64,000 nucleotides of DNA from Pseudochryseolinea flava. Its GTDB lineage: Bacteria; Bacteroidota; Bacteroidia; Cytophagales; Cyclobacteriaceae. The position numbers and the translations under genes are program-made. Under the pieces are notes generated by a model. The model was not told the origin of the DNA and made no database searches. It was given only the letters and a program-made list of their open reading frames with translations. The DNA lies in NCBI RefSeq assembly GCF_003286915.1, contig NZ_QMFY01000001.1:1108085-1172084 (forward strand), written 5' to 3'. The first letter of the stretch is position 1. Every line of letters starts with the position of its first letter. This document shows positions 8,300-16,657 of this stretch, one piece after another.

Positions 8300-10066
8300 T
8301 TACGAATTTGATTTCTTTCTCAGCTGTTCTAATTCTGTTACATCGGCCTGAAATCCTAACAGTCCTGTTTCGTTTAGTGGATCAATGAAGAATGGCATTT
8401 TTACGGTCTGTAAAATTCGTCCATTGTCTTCGTGAATATATTCTGTTCGACCACTGGCAATAATTTGGTGCTCCGCTTCTAGCCAGGCTTTGGCGTCATC
8501 ATGTGCGTAGAAGTCGAAATCCGATTTCCCGATCAGGCCCTCGGGAGAGTCAAACCCATGAAACCTCGACACCGCATCGTTTACCACGAAGAACTTTCCG
8601 TTGTACTGCTTCAAGAAAACCTTAAGCGGAATTTCATTCAAAATTCTGATTAACATTTTGCGGAATGCTTCCATGTTTTGATTAAGGGCATCCAATGCGA
8701 GTTCTTTTGATTTAATTTCTGAAATGTCGGTGAGAAAGCAAATCACACGTTGTGTTCCGCTCAAGCTTTGTAGTGGATAAAAACCGATTCTGATCCACTT
8801 AATATTTTTTTGTGGGTCTAGCACTTGAAATACTTTTTCCGCGGGTCTTCCATGAACAATGTCTTGCCATAACGAAGGAAAGTTCTTCGTGTTCTCATCG
8901 GTCGCGACGAAGAAATTTTTCAAGAGCTTTCCGTACAAGTCCTGCGCTGTAAAGCTTAATGTCTGAAGCAATCTCTCGTTGACCTTTGTAATTTCTCCTG
9001 CTTGATTTAATTCCATTGTTGCTGTTAGCGTGTCGATGGCTTTAAAGAGGTCTTCCATCTCTAAATTCATTTTGCGCATGTCTTCCTGAGTTACATACAG
9101 CTCTTCCATACTTTGCCGCATGCGTTCCTCCTGACTTTTCATTTCGCCCTCGCGTTGAAGAGCGTTATCCAATAAACCCTTTGTTTCTTCACTCACACGA
9201 ATACTCGAAATGCTTTGTGCCAGTGCCTCAGCAACTCTGTCTACGAACTCGAGTCTATAGGCTGGAAATGGATTGAAGCTTGCAATTTCTAGCACACCCA
9301 CAATTTCATCTTTTAATTTGAGTGGTACGATGAGAATGCTTTTCGGGTTAGAGGATCCTAATCCAGACGTGATGTTTATATAATTATCTGGAATTTTAGT
9401 TATGTAGATGCGTTGACGCTCAAGAAAACATTGTCCTAATAGACCTTCGCCAGGCAAGATAATTTTGTTTAGATATTTCTTACGTTCATAGGCATAACAC
9501 GCAACCATCTCCAGTTCTTGTGTTTGATTTTCAACAAAAATTCCGCCTTGGTTTGCGCCGAGGTACCGGATGAGTTTGCCAATCAGTTCTTCGCACATGG
9601 GTTTGATAGAAGTGTGCGCACCCATAATCTCACGGAACTGAGCAAGCCCTTCATTGGACCAATTTCGATTTCTTTCAGTATCTGCATCAGCGCGGAATTT
9701 GTCGTAGATATTCCTTAACGATGCATCGATCACATCACTTCCGGTTTGGTCATGTTCTCGACTATACTGTCCTGACTTAATCTTGTCGATGGTTTGAGCA
9801 ATATCGGTGATCAGCTGTTCATGTTTCTGCTCCGATTCATGACGTTGCGCGCCTCTTGGTGTGATGAAGTACACGTACAAAATGAAGCACAGTGGCAAAA
9901 GTTCTATCAAGATCACCAATGGCAGCTCCTGGTGTAGTGACAGCCAGCCATACCGTTGTGAAAGTTGCGCGATGAAAACGATGGCGAAGAGTGCTGAAAG
10001 CGTTGTAAGAATGATCATCCTTACCCTTAAGAAAGGCGTCTGCCTAATGAAAAGGACGGGTTTCAT
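8300..10066 (-). CDS. membrane GAF/PAS sensor protein without an output domain
   Basis: A 588-aa protein with two N-terminal membrane helices (about 17-36 and 48-68) and a coiled linker. A GAF domain spans about 155-300. A long coiled coil with alternating Glu/Met/Arg follows at about 300-340. Two PAS domains lie at about 345-450 and 470-580. It ends right after the second PAS. There is no HisKA, HATPase, GGDEF, EAL or phosphatase domain. The organisation is that of a Bacteroidota sensor that must act through protein contact, or a kinase that lost its catalytic half. The DoxX gene follows directly. The ligand is unknown. Confidence 0.82.
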   Translation of the reverse strand: MKPVLFIRQTPFLRVRMIILTTLSALFAIVFIAQLSQRYGWLSLHQELPLVILIELLPLCFILYVYFITPRGAQRHESEQKHEQLITDIAQTIDKIKSGQYSREHDQTGSDVIDASLRNIYDKFRADADTERNRNWSNEGLAQFREIMGAHTSIKPMCEELIGKLIRYLGANQGGIFVENQTQELEMVACYAYERKKYLNKIILPGEGLLGQCFLERQRIYITKIPDNYINITSGLGSSNPKSILIVPLKLKDEIVGVLEIASFNPFPAYRLEFVDRVAEALAQSISSIRVSEETKGLLDNALQREGEMKSQEERMRQSMEELYVTQEDMRKMNLEMEDLFKAIDTLTATMELNQAGEITKVNERLLQTLSFTAQDLYGKLLKNFFVATDENTKNFPSLWQDIVHGRPAEKVFQVLDPQKNIKWIRIGFYPLQSLSGTQRVICFLTDISEIKSKELALDALNQNMEAFRKMLIRILNEIPLKVFLKQYNGKFFVVNDAVSRFHGFDSPEGLIGKSDFDFYAHDDAKAWLEAEHQIIASGRTEYIHEDNGRILQTVKMPFFIDPLNETGLLGFQADVTELEQLRKKSNS

Positions 10067-10079
10067 AGGTTAATGCGTT

Positions 10080-10126
10080 ATCACCACATATTACACAAAA
10101 AACCATGCGCTACTCCATGTGGTGAT
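10080..10126. repeat. 10-bp inverted repeat between tauE-like and GAF/PAS genes
   Basis: The arms atcaccacat (10080-10089) and atgtggtgat (10117-10126) are perfect complements separated by 27 bases. They lie just upstream of the GAF/PAS gene and downstream of the TauE-type gene (both minus strand). No T-tract follows, so a classic intrinsic terminator is unlikely. An operator or transcript hairpin is possible. Confidence 0.45.
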
Positions 10127-10198
10127 CATTTCTTTTGCAGGAAACGGTTGCCTTTTACAGCGGCGGTATAAAATCATTTTAAAGTCGCCTTGACGTTG

Positions 10199-10990
10199 CT
10201 AGAGGAGAAGTTCTTTGATTAAAATCCAACACCCCACGAGGCAGACAAAATAGCCGAATGCCGTGCGCAGTTTTGTTTGTGATATTTTTTTCGACAGTCG
10301 ATTGCCAATCAAAATGCCAATGATGGCTAGTGTGGTAATGGTGAGTAGAAATTGCCAATCGATATCGTAGTTCAGCATGTCCGCTGAGAATCCAGTTAAC
10401 GAGTTGATTGCAATGATGAGCAAGGATGTGCCCACGGCAGTTTTGAATGGTAATCCCGTGAGAATGACTAATGCTGGAATGATGAGGAAGCCACCACCAG
10501 CACCTACCAACCCGCTAAGAAAGCCGATGAGAATTCCTTCTAACGCGACGAGGAATACCCTTGGATCTTGATCTTCATTTGCCTCACGCTTTCGACCACG
10601 AATCATGGAGATGGATGCGATGATCATCAAGACGGCAAATAACCCGAGCAGTAGAATTCGTTTTGTGATGATGAACTCACCAATTTGAAAAACGATTTCC
10701 GGGATTGCAGGCACAACCCATTTGCGTGTAATGAATATGCTGATGATCGATGGTATGCTGAAATAAAATCCTGTTTGCACTTTCACCAGATGCTCTTTGT
10801 ATTTTGGAATGGCACCGACAAAACTTGTTACGCCCACAATGAATAGAGAGTATGCGGACGCGATCACAACATCCATCTGAAAAAGATAAACGAGGATAGG
10901 AATCGAGAGAATTGAACCTCCGCTGCCGAGCAAACCGAGTACAAGTCCAATCAACATCGCCGCGCAATACCCAATTAATTCCATAGACAA
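10199..10990 (-). CDS. TauE/SafE family sulfite/anion exporter
   Basis: A 263-aa polytopic inner-membrane protein with about eight helices. It has the two glycine-rich family signatures, GLVLGLLGSGGSILSIPIL near residue 15 and GFLSGLVGAGGGFLIIPAL near residue 155. These mark the internal duplication of TauE/SafE permeases, which export sulfite, sulfoacetate or related organosulfur anions. No sulfur-metabolism gene is adjacent, so the substrate is not resolved. Probably monocistronic. Confidence 0.9.
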   Translation of the reverse strand: MSMELIGYCAAMLIGLVLGLLGSGGSILSIPILVYLFQMDVVIASAYSLFIVGVTSFVGAIPKYKEHLVKVQTGFYFSIPSIISIFITRKWVVPAIPEIVFQIGEFIITKRILLLGLFAVLMIIASISMIRGRKREANEDQDPRVFLVALEGILIGFLSGLVGAGGGFLIIPALVILTGLPFKTAVGTSLLIIAINSLTGFSADMLNYDIDWQFLLTITTLAIIGILIGNRLSKKISQTKLRTAFGYFVCLVGCWILIKELLL

Positions 10991-11081
10991 AAGCGGCCTC
11001 CTGATGGAAGAAGTCGCTTTTGCAAAGGAAGATTTTTTCTTCTAAAAAGAAATTTTAAAAAGGAATGTTATCGATGAATTT

Positions 11082-11762
11082 TTAGAGGCGATTGAATTCT
11101 ACGATAAATGCATCAGGGAATTTTTTCTTCAGCTCTTCGCGAAATTGTTCAGCCTTCGGACGCGATGGAAATTTGCCGAGAATCAACCCATAGTACTTTA
11201 TACCATTTATAACCTTGACTTGAACAGTTACATCTTTTTTGTAGGAACTCTTGAGGTTATCGGCGAGGCGCATCAGGTTTACAAGTTCTTGATACGTTCC
11301 GATTTGAATACCATAACCTTTCGGCTTCAGGCGTGAAATTTCAAATTCGTAGAATTCATTTTCATCTACGGCAACATGTTCGATCGGTCTTCCAGGATCG
11401 CTGGCCTTGCCGTCGCCTGGATCCACAACTTCCAACTTAACATCGGCTAATCCCTGATTGATAAAGCCAAGTTTTTCAGCAGCTGATTTTGAAACGTCAA
11501 TAATCCTCCCATCCACGTACGGCCCGCGGTCATTGATGATCACTTCAACACTTTCGTTGTTGGCAAGGTTCGTCACTTTAACTTTTGTGCCGAAAGGGAG
11601 AGACTTGTGTGCGCCGGTTAACTTATTATGACGATACTTTTCGCCACTAGCGGTAGGGTGTCCATCAAATTTGTCGGCGTAAAAGGAAGCCTTTCCTGTT
11701 TGCACTTGCGCTGATGCAATCGTAACCAGAAAAAGGAATGGGATAAAAAATAAATTCTTCAT
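11082..11762 (-). CDS. rlpA: RlpA-like septal-ring lytic transglycosylase with SPOR domain
   Basis: An exported protein with signal peptide MKNLFFIPFLFLVTIASAQ. A double-psi beta-barrel RlpA domain follows (QTGKASFYADKFDGHPTASG through INDRGPYVDGRIIDVS). A C-terminal SPOR domain (about the last 75 residues: GYGIQIGTYQELVN ... ILGKFPSRPKAEQ) binds denuded septal peptidoglycan. RlpA cleaves naked glycan strands in E. coli/Pseudomonas homologues. The frame extends 32 codons further to 11858, but that stretch reads as non-signal sequence; the ATG at 11762 gives a textbook signal peptide, so I chose it. Confidence 0.88.
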   Translation of the reverse strand: MKNLFFIPFLFLVTIASAQVQTGKASFYADKFDGHPTASGEKYRHNKLTGAHKSLPFGTKVKVTNLANNESVEVIINDRGPYVDGRIIDVSKSAAEKLGFINQGLADVKLEVVDPGDGKASDPGRPIEHVAVDENEFYEFEISRLKPKGYGIQIGTYQELVNLMRLADNLKSSYKKDVTVQVKVINGIKYYGLILGKFPSRPKAEQFREELKKKFPDAFIVEFNRL

Positions 11763-11878
11763 GTAGTTCGGTTTGGGTTTCAAAAATAGACGGACAGCGG
11801 GAATTTCAGAATAAAATCTATCGGATGGAAAATCACGCGAAAGAAAAACAATACGCATGTTAAATGATATTCGGGATA

Positions 11879-11910
11879 CCTTGGCAAATCAGGATTTTAG
11901 GTTACCTTTG
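11879..11910 (+). promoter_or_regulatory. candidate promoter of guaB
   Basis: A perfect TAnnTTTG -7 box, tacctttg, occupies 11903-11910. A TTGG lies 18 bases upstream at 11881-11884. The spacing fits the Bacteroidota primary-sigma consensus and places the transcript start near 11917, about 27 bases before the guaB ATG. Confidence 0.5.
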
Positions 11911-11943
11911 CCCGGCAAATAATGAATCCTAATATTATTTGCC

Positions 11944-13416
11944 ATGCCACTCGATAATTCTAAGTTCCTTTTTGAAGCGCTCACATACGATGACGTGCTT
12001 CTCGTTCCAGCGTACTCTGACATCCTTCCACGCGAAACAAGTACAGCGAGCAAGCTTACTGAAAATATTCAATTGAACATTCCGATCGTTTCCGCTGCGA
12101 TGGACACGGTAACTGAGGCCGAACTTGCCATTGGTATGGCGTTAGAGGGAGGCTTGGGATTTATTCACAAGAACATGAAGATCGCTCAGCAAGCGGAGCA
12201 AGTTCGTAAGGTGAAGCGCTCACAAAGCGGGTTGATACTCGATCCGGTAACGCTCAACATTCACTCTACCGTACAAGATGCCGAAAACATTATGCGCGAA
12301 TTTAGAATTGGTGGAATTCCAATTGTAGATGAAAATGGTAAGCTCGTCGGCATCATCACCAATAGAGATCTTCGCTTTCAGAAAGATATGAATGCCCCTG
12401 TGGAGCGGATCATGACGCGTGAGAACCTCATCACGGCGCCAGAAGGAATTACGCTCGATCAGGCTGAAGGAACATTGAAGAAATATAAGATTGAAAAGTT
12501 GCCGATCGTCAATAAGAAAGGTAAGCTAACAGGCCTCATCACGTTTAAGGATATTCAGAAGAAGAAGAACAAGCCTAATGCTTGCCAGGATAAATTTGGT
12601 CGTTTACGTGTCGGTGCCGCTGTCGGTGTAACGCCAGATATTTTAGAACGCATCGAAGCGTTGAAAATCGCAGGTGTTGATGTGATTAGCATAGATACAG
12701 CCCATGGACATTCGAAAGGTGTTATGGAAGCTGCAAAACGTGTGAAGAAAAAATATCCTGAATTGGATCTGGTAATCGGAAACATTGCGACGGGTGAGGC
12801 TGCAAAAGCATTGGCGAAAATTGGTGCCGATGCCGTTAAAGTCGGTGTAGGTCCTGGTAGTATTTGTACAACACGCGTTGTGGCGGGTGTAGGACTTCCA
12901 CAATTATCGGCAGTATATGAGGCCGCAAAGGCGCTCAAAGGTTCGAAGACAAAAGTGATTGCCGACGGTGGTATTCGGTTTTCTGGAGACATTGTGAAGG
13001 CCATCGCCGCAGGTGCTGACAGCATCATGATTGGTTCGCTGTTGGCGGGCACTGAGGAGGCTCCAGGAGAAGTGATCATTTACGAGGGAAGAAAATTCAA
13101 ATCGTATCGCGGCATGGGATCGCTTGAGGCGATGGAAGTAGGTTCAAAAGACCGCTACTTCCAGGATGTAGAAGACGACGTAAAGAAGCTGGTGCCAGAA
13201 GGTATCTCGGGTCGCGTTCCCTATAAAGGATTGGTTTCAGAAGTAATCTATCAATTAGTCGGTGGCTTAAAAGCTGGCATGGGTTATTGCGGTTCCAAAA
13301 ATATTGAAAAGCTTAAACAAGCGAAGTTTGTTAAAATAACTTCCGCAGGTGTTACCGAAAGCCATCCTCACGATGTAAGTATTACGCGAGAAGCACCAAA
13401 CTATAGTCGGAAATAA
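11944..13416 (+). CDS. guaB: inosine-5'-monophosphate dehydrogenase
   Basis: A 490-aa cytosolic enzyme oxidising IMP to XMP with NAD+, the committed step to GMP. The TIM barrel is interrupted by two CBS domains (about residues 95-210: IHSTVQDAENIM ... LPIVNKKGKLTGLITFKDI). The catalytic loop GPGSICTTRVVAGVG carries the nucleophilic Cys (about 306). The flap region SYRGMGSLEAM and the C-terminal active-site segment follow. Full family length. It has its own predicted promoter and a strong terminator at 13459, so it is a single-gene unit. Confidence 0.97.
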   Translation: MPLDNSKFLFEALTYDDVLLVPAYSDILPRETSTASKLTENIQLNIPIVSAAMDTVTEAELAIGMALEGGLGFIHKNMKIAQQAEQVRKVKRSQSGLILDPVTLNIHSTVQDAENIMREFRIGGIPIVDENGKLVGIITNRDLRFQKDMNAPVERIMTRENLITAPEGITLDQAEGTLKKYKIEKLPIVNKKGKLTGLITFKDIQKKKNKPNACQDKFGRLRVGAAVGVTPDILERIEALKIAGVDVISIDTAHGHSKGVMEAAKRVKKKYPELDLVIGNIATGEAAKALAKIGADAVKVGVGPGSICTTRVVAGVGLPQLSAVYEAAKALKGSKTKVIADGGIRFSGDIVKAIAAGADSIMIGSLLAGTEEAPGEVIIYEGRKFKSYRGMGSLEAMEVGSKDRYFQDVEDDVKKLVPEGISGRVPYKGLVSEVIYQLVGGLKAGMGYCGSKNIEKLKQAKFVKITSAGVTESHPHDVSITREAPNYSRK

Positions 13417-13458
13417 GAATGGTTGCGGTTCGCCTTGTGAGAATCGCACTTTTTACGC

Positions 13459-13500
13459 AATAAGCTCAGGTGTTTTACGCTACGCCTGAGCTTATTTTTT
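13459..13500 (+). terminator. intrinsic terminator of guaB
   Basis: A perfect 12-bp stem (aataagctcagg at 13459-13470 with cctgagcttatt at 13485-13496) with a 14-base loop runs into a T-tract. It lies 42 bases after the guaB stop. Confidence 0.9.
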
Positions 13501-13687
13501 TGCAATTTTTTATACTTGCCCGTTTACTGTTGGTTTTTGCTGCGCATATACCATGAAATGCGTAACTTCACGTAGGTCCCAATGGTGGACGCGCGTTAAT
13601 TTTCACTTGCGTAGGGTTTGGCGGTAAATGATATCTCATAGCCAAGTGAACAATCGGTTCTTTGTATAGCTAAAACTGTTAACTGAT

Positions 13688-16585
13688 ATGATAAGATATT
13701 TCCTATTTGCTTTTGTTTTTATAACAGCACATGCTGCTGCCGGCCAAACGGTGGTTTATTTCGAGGATTTTTCGGCAGAAGCTAATGGTGCGACGAATGG
13801 AACTGCAAGTGGAACGCCTGGAGGAACATGGTCGGTGACCACAACACCTAGTGGCGGATCCGGAAGTTTTTCAAAGCAAAGTATTCTTGGCAATGAGCGG
13901 TTCTCCATAAATGGTTCGGGTACGGAGGGTGTGTGGCAGTCAAACAGTATCAATATCAATGGACTTGGGCTTGTTGGCCTTGATATAACGTTAGTTACAT
14001 ACTATGCAAGTGCAAGCGATTATGTCCGTGCGTATTATGTTCTAGATGGTGGCCCGGAAATTCTATTTGGAGAAGTTTATGGTGGCTCCTATTCTGTAGA
14101 TGCGAAAGCCAGCGTGGTAGTTTCTGGAACGAGTTTGCGCATTGTGGTGCGAGCGATGGAGAACACACCCGGGCAATTTTTTTTCGTGAACAGGCAGATG
14201 CGATTTGACGATGTGACTGTAACCCGAATTGGAACTTTGTACTCACGCGCCACGGGAAGTTGGCTTACGGGTACGACGTGGTCTACCGGCGGGCATAGTT
14301 CCGGATCGTGTGGTTGTACGCCCGACAACACAACTAGCATTATTGTTGGAAATGGGCATACCGTGGATGTGAACGGATTAGGTGATGTTGTAAATGTCAC
14401 CGTGTCTAGCGGTGGTGTTTTGCACTTTTCTGGAAGCAATGAGTTAAATATTGTGAGAGGAGGATCTTTGACGGTGGCCACGGGAGGTTCTGTGACAGCA
14501 AGCGGTGCGGCCAATCAGATCAACTTTGATTACCAAGCTACGAATAGTATCGTGATCAATGGATCCCTTACGGTGGGCGACATTGAAGTAACGGCTCCCG
14601 CTACTTTGAATATTAGCGGATCAGGATCACTCACGGTCACCGATGATATCCTACTCAGTGGCATTTCGACTATCAACAATAGTATGACCGGTGCGGGGGC
14701 TACCATCCAAGATATTATCAATTTCGGCAATGGATCGCCGGGTTCAATTGTCAATAATACAGGGCTAATGTCAATTAATAACGGCGTCACATTTAATGAT
14801 CAAAACAATCGTATCACAAATTCAGGAACACTCACCATCGGAAATGAAGTTACGATTGCAGTAAATACTTATAATGGAAATCAGCTTGTCAACAACGGAA
14901 CCTTCAATCTTGCTGGTGTTAATGCAAACGACGGAGATCTAACGATTACAAACAATGCAACAATTAATCAAAGTGGTAACGTCAGGCGTATCGACGCAGG
15001 GAGTGTTTTCACGAATTCAGCGACAGGTACTTGGAATTGGAATTATGTTCCCGGCAACGTGTATGACGCCGACATGTCAAGTATCTTAAACTGTAGCGCC
15101 ACGGGAAATACATTTAGATATAATGGCTCGGCAGGTACGCAATATATTGTTCAAGTCCCATACTATCATTTGGCGATAGCAAACGCGGGAACAAAACGTC
15201 TCTCAGGCGATACTGATGTCAATGGAAATATCACTGTTGATGTAGGGACTTTCAATTCGGTTGGATTTAACCTGAATGTTGCGGGCAACTTTACGATTAC
15301 CAATAATGGGCAATTTACAGAAGGTGTGGGTACTGTAATTTTTGATGGTTCGAGCAATCAAACATTTACGAATGCAAACGGCGAAACCTTTTATGGATTG
15401 ACTGTGGCTAAAAGTGGTTATCTCATATTTGATGCAGGGACAGCAACGAAAGCCAACGTGTCAGGAATACTAACACTGACAAACGGTAAGATACAGACAA
15501 CTTCAACCACTTATCTCACGATCACGGCAACGGGTACAAGTACGACTGGAAATGCAAACAGTTTTGTTGATGGCCCTATGCGAAAAGTAGGAAACAACGT
15601 CGATCCATTTGTGTTCCCTGTTGGCGATGGCAATGTATGGGCAAGGATAGGTGTTGACTATGTTACTGTAAGTGGTACGCCAATTTTTGAAGCACAGTAT
15701 AGCGATGCCCCTTACGGATCTTACGATACAGATGGGTCTATGGAGAATGTAAGCGGCAAAGAATATTGGAATTTGACCCGTGTCTCGACAACAACTACTG
15801 CCAAAGTTCAGCTGTTCTGGGAAAGTGCTTCCCGCAGTGAAATAGATGATATCACGACGGGCGATCTCGTTGTCGCACATCATAATGGAACTGATTGGGT
15901 GAGCGAAGGGCAATCCGCTATCTCTGGACTGCCAATCACAACGGGTAGCGTTACTTCAAGCACAACACTCTCTTCGTTTAGCCCTTTCACATTCGGTTCT
16001 TTGAGTTATCCCAACAACCCACTACCAATTACTTTAGACTACTTCACAGCCAGTCTCGCATCTGATCATGTTCGTTTACAATGGAAAACGTTAGCAGAAC
16101 TAAATAACAAGCAGTTCGTCGTAGAGCGCGCTGTGAATGCTGAAGAGTTTGCACCGATCGGCACACGTGATGGACAAGGCACAACAAACAATCCGTATAC
16201 TTATGAACTAACTGACCGCGAGCCGATCGTTGGTAATTCCTACTATCGCCTCAAACAAATTGACTTCGATGGAACGGTAACCTATTCCGAGGTCAGGTTA
16301 ATAACTTTTAATCCTGAAATTCCAACGGAGCTTTCATTAACGATATATCCTAATCCTGTTAAAAACAATGTGCTGTCCTTCGAACTAATAGAACCGAAAC
16401 CAACCATGGGTTTCCCGGTTACTGTACTCAGTGCGCACGGTGCGCCTATTTACCAAGGCACCCTTATCTCAACCCCAGGACAGATAAAATATGAAGTAGA
16501 GCTCCCCAGTGGATTGCCCGCGGGACTATATTTCTTGCGTATCGGCAAAGAATCTGGGCTTCTTAGGAAATTTGTGATTGAATAA
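13688..16585 (+). CDS. large secreted T9SS type A sorting-domain protein, beta-helix-like
   Basis: A 965-aa cell-surface or secreted protein. A signal peptide ends near HAAAGQ. The next ~150 residues form a beta-sandwich-like module. A long Asn/Gly/Thr/Ser-rich region (about 200-560) has repeating NNGTF/ITNNGTI-type strands, typical of right-handed beta-helices or polymer-like adhesins. The C-terminus has an Ig-like stretch (LDYFTASLASDHVRLQWKT) found ahead of many T9SS tails. The type A sorting domain begins at LTIYPNPV and ends GLPAGLYFLRIGKESG...KFVIE. No catalytic motif is recognised, so function is open. It is bounded by terminators on both sides. Confidence 0.88.
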   Translation: MIRYFLFAFVFITAHAAAGQTVVYFEDFSAEANGATNGTASGTPGGTWSVTTTPSGGSGSFSKQSILGNERFSINGSGTEGVWQSNSININGLGLVGLDITLVTYYASASDYVRAYYVLDGGPEILFGEVYGGSYSVDAKASVVVSGTSLRIVVRAMENTPGQFFFVNRQMRFDDVTVTRIGTLYSRATGSWLTGTTWSTGGHSSGSCGCTPDNTTSIIVGNGHTVDVNGLGDVVNVTVSSGGVLHFSGSNELNIVRGGSLTVATGGSVTASGAANQINFDYQATNSIVINGSLTVGDIEVTAPATLNISGSGSLTVTDDILLSGISTINNSMTGAGATIQDIINFGNGSPGSIVNNTGLMSINNGVTFNDQNNRITNSGTLTIGNEVTIAVNTYNGNQLVNNGTFNLAGVNANDGDLTITNNATINQSGNVRRIDAGSVFTNSATGTWNWNYVPGNVYDADMSSILNCSATGNTFRYNGSAGTQYIVQVPYYHLAIANAGTKRLSGDTDVNGNITVDVGTFNSVGFNLNVAGNFTITNNGQFTEGVGTVIFDGSSNQTFTNANGETFYGLTVAKSGYLIFDAGTATKANVSGILTLTNGKIQTTSTTYLTITATGTSTTGNANSFVDGPMRKVGNNVDPFVFPVGDGNVWARIGVDYVTVSGTPIFEAQYSDAPYGSYDTDGSMENVSGKEYWNLTRVSTTTTAKVQLFWESASRSEIDDITTGDLVVAHHNGTDWVSEGQSAISGLPITTGSVTSSTTLSSFSPFTFGSLSYPNNPLPITLDYFTASLASDHVRLQWKTLAELNNKQFVVERAVNAEEFAPIGTRDGQGTTNNPYTYELTDREPIVGNSYYRLKQIDFDGTVTYSEVRLITFNPEIPTELSLTIYPNPVKNNVLSFELIEPKPTMGFPVTVLSAHGAPIYQGTLISTPGQIKYEVELPSGLPAGLYFLRIGKESGLLRKFVIE

Positions 16586-16611
16586 TTTTAGCTGATTATT
16601 CCTATAATTGT

Positions 16612-16641
16612 AGGCCAATCGTGGGATTGGCCTTTTTTTTT
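16612..16641 (+). terminator. intrinsic terminator after the T9SS protein gene
   Basis: A perfect 9-bp stem (aggccaatc with gattggcct) with a 4-base loop is followed by an eight-base T run. It lies 27 bases after the stop codon and only 16 bases before the TTG start of the next gene. Confidence 0.9.
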
Positions 16642-16657
16642 GTGAAAAACGAGCATT

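Noticed and set aside
11763..11858. N-terminal extension of rlpA to 11858
   Set aside because: The added 32 residues hide a textbook signal peptide starting at the internal ATG at 11762.
12555..13079. 174-codon minus-strand ORF inside guaB
   Set aside because: Antisense shadow of the IMPDH catalytic domain; low-complexity composition with no recognisable domain.
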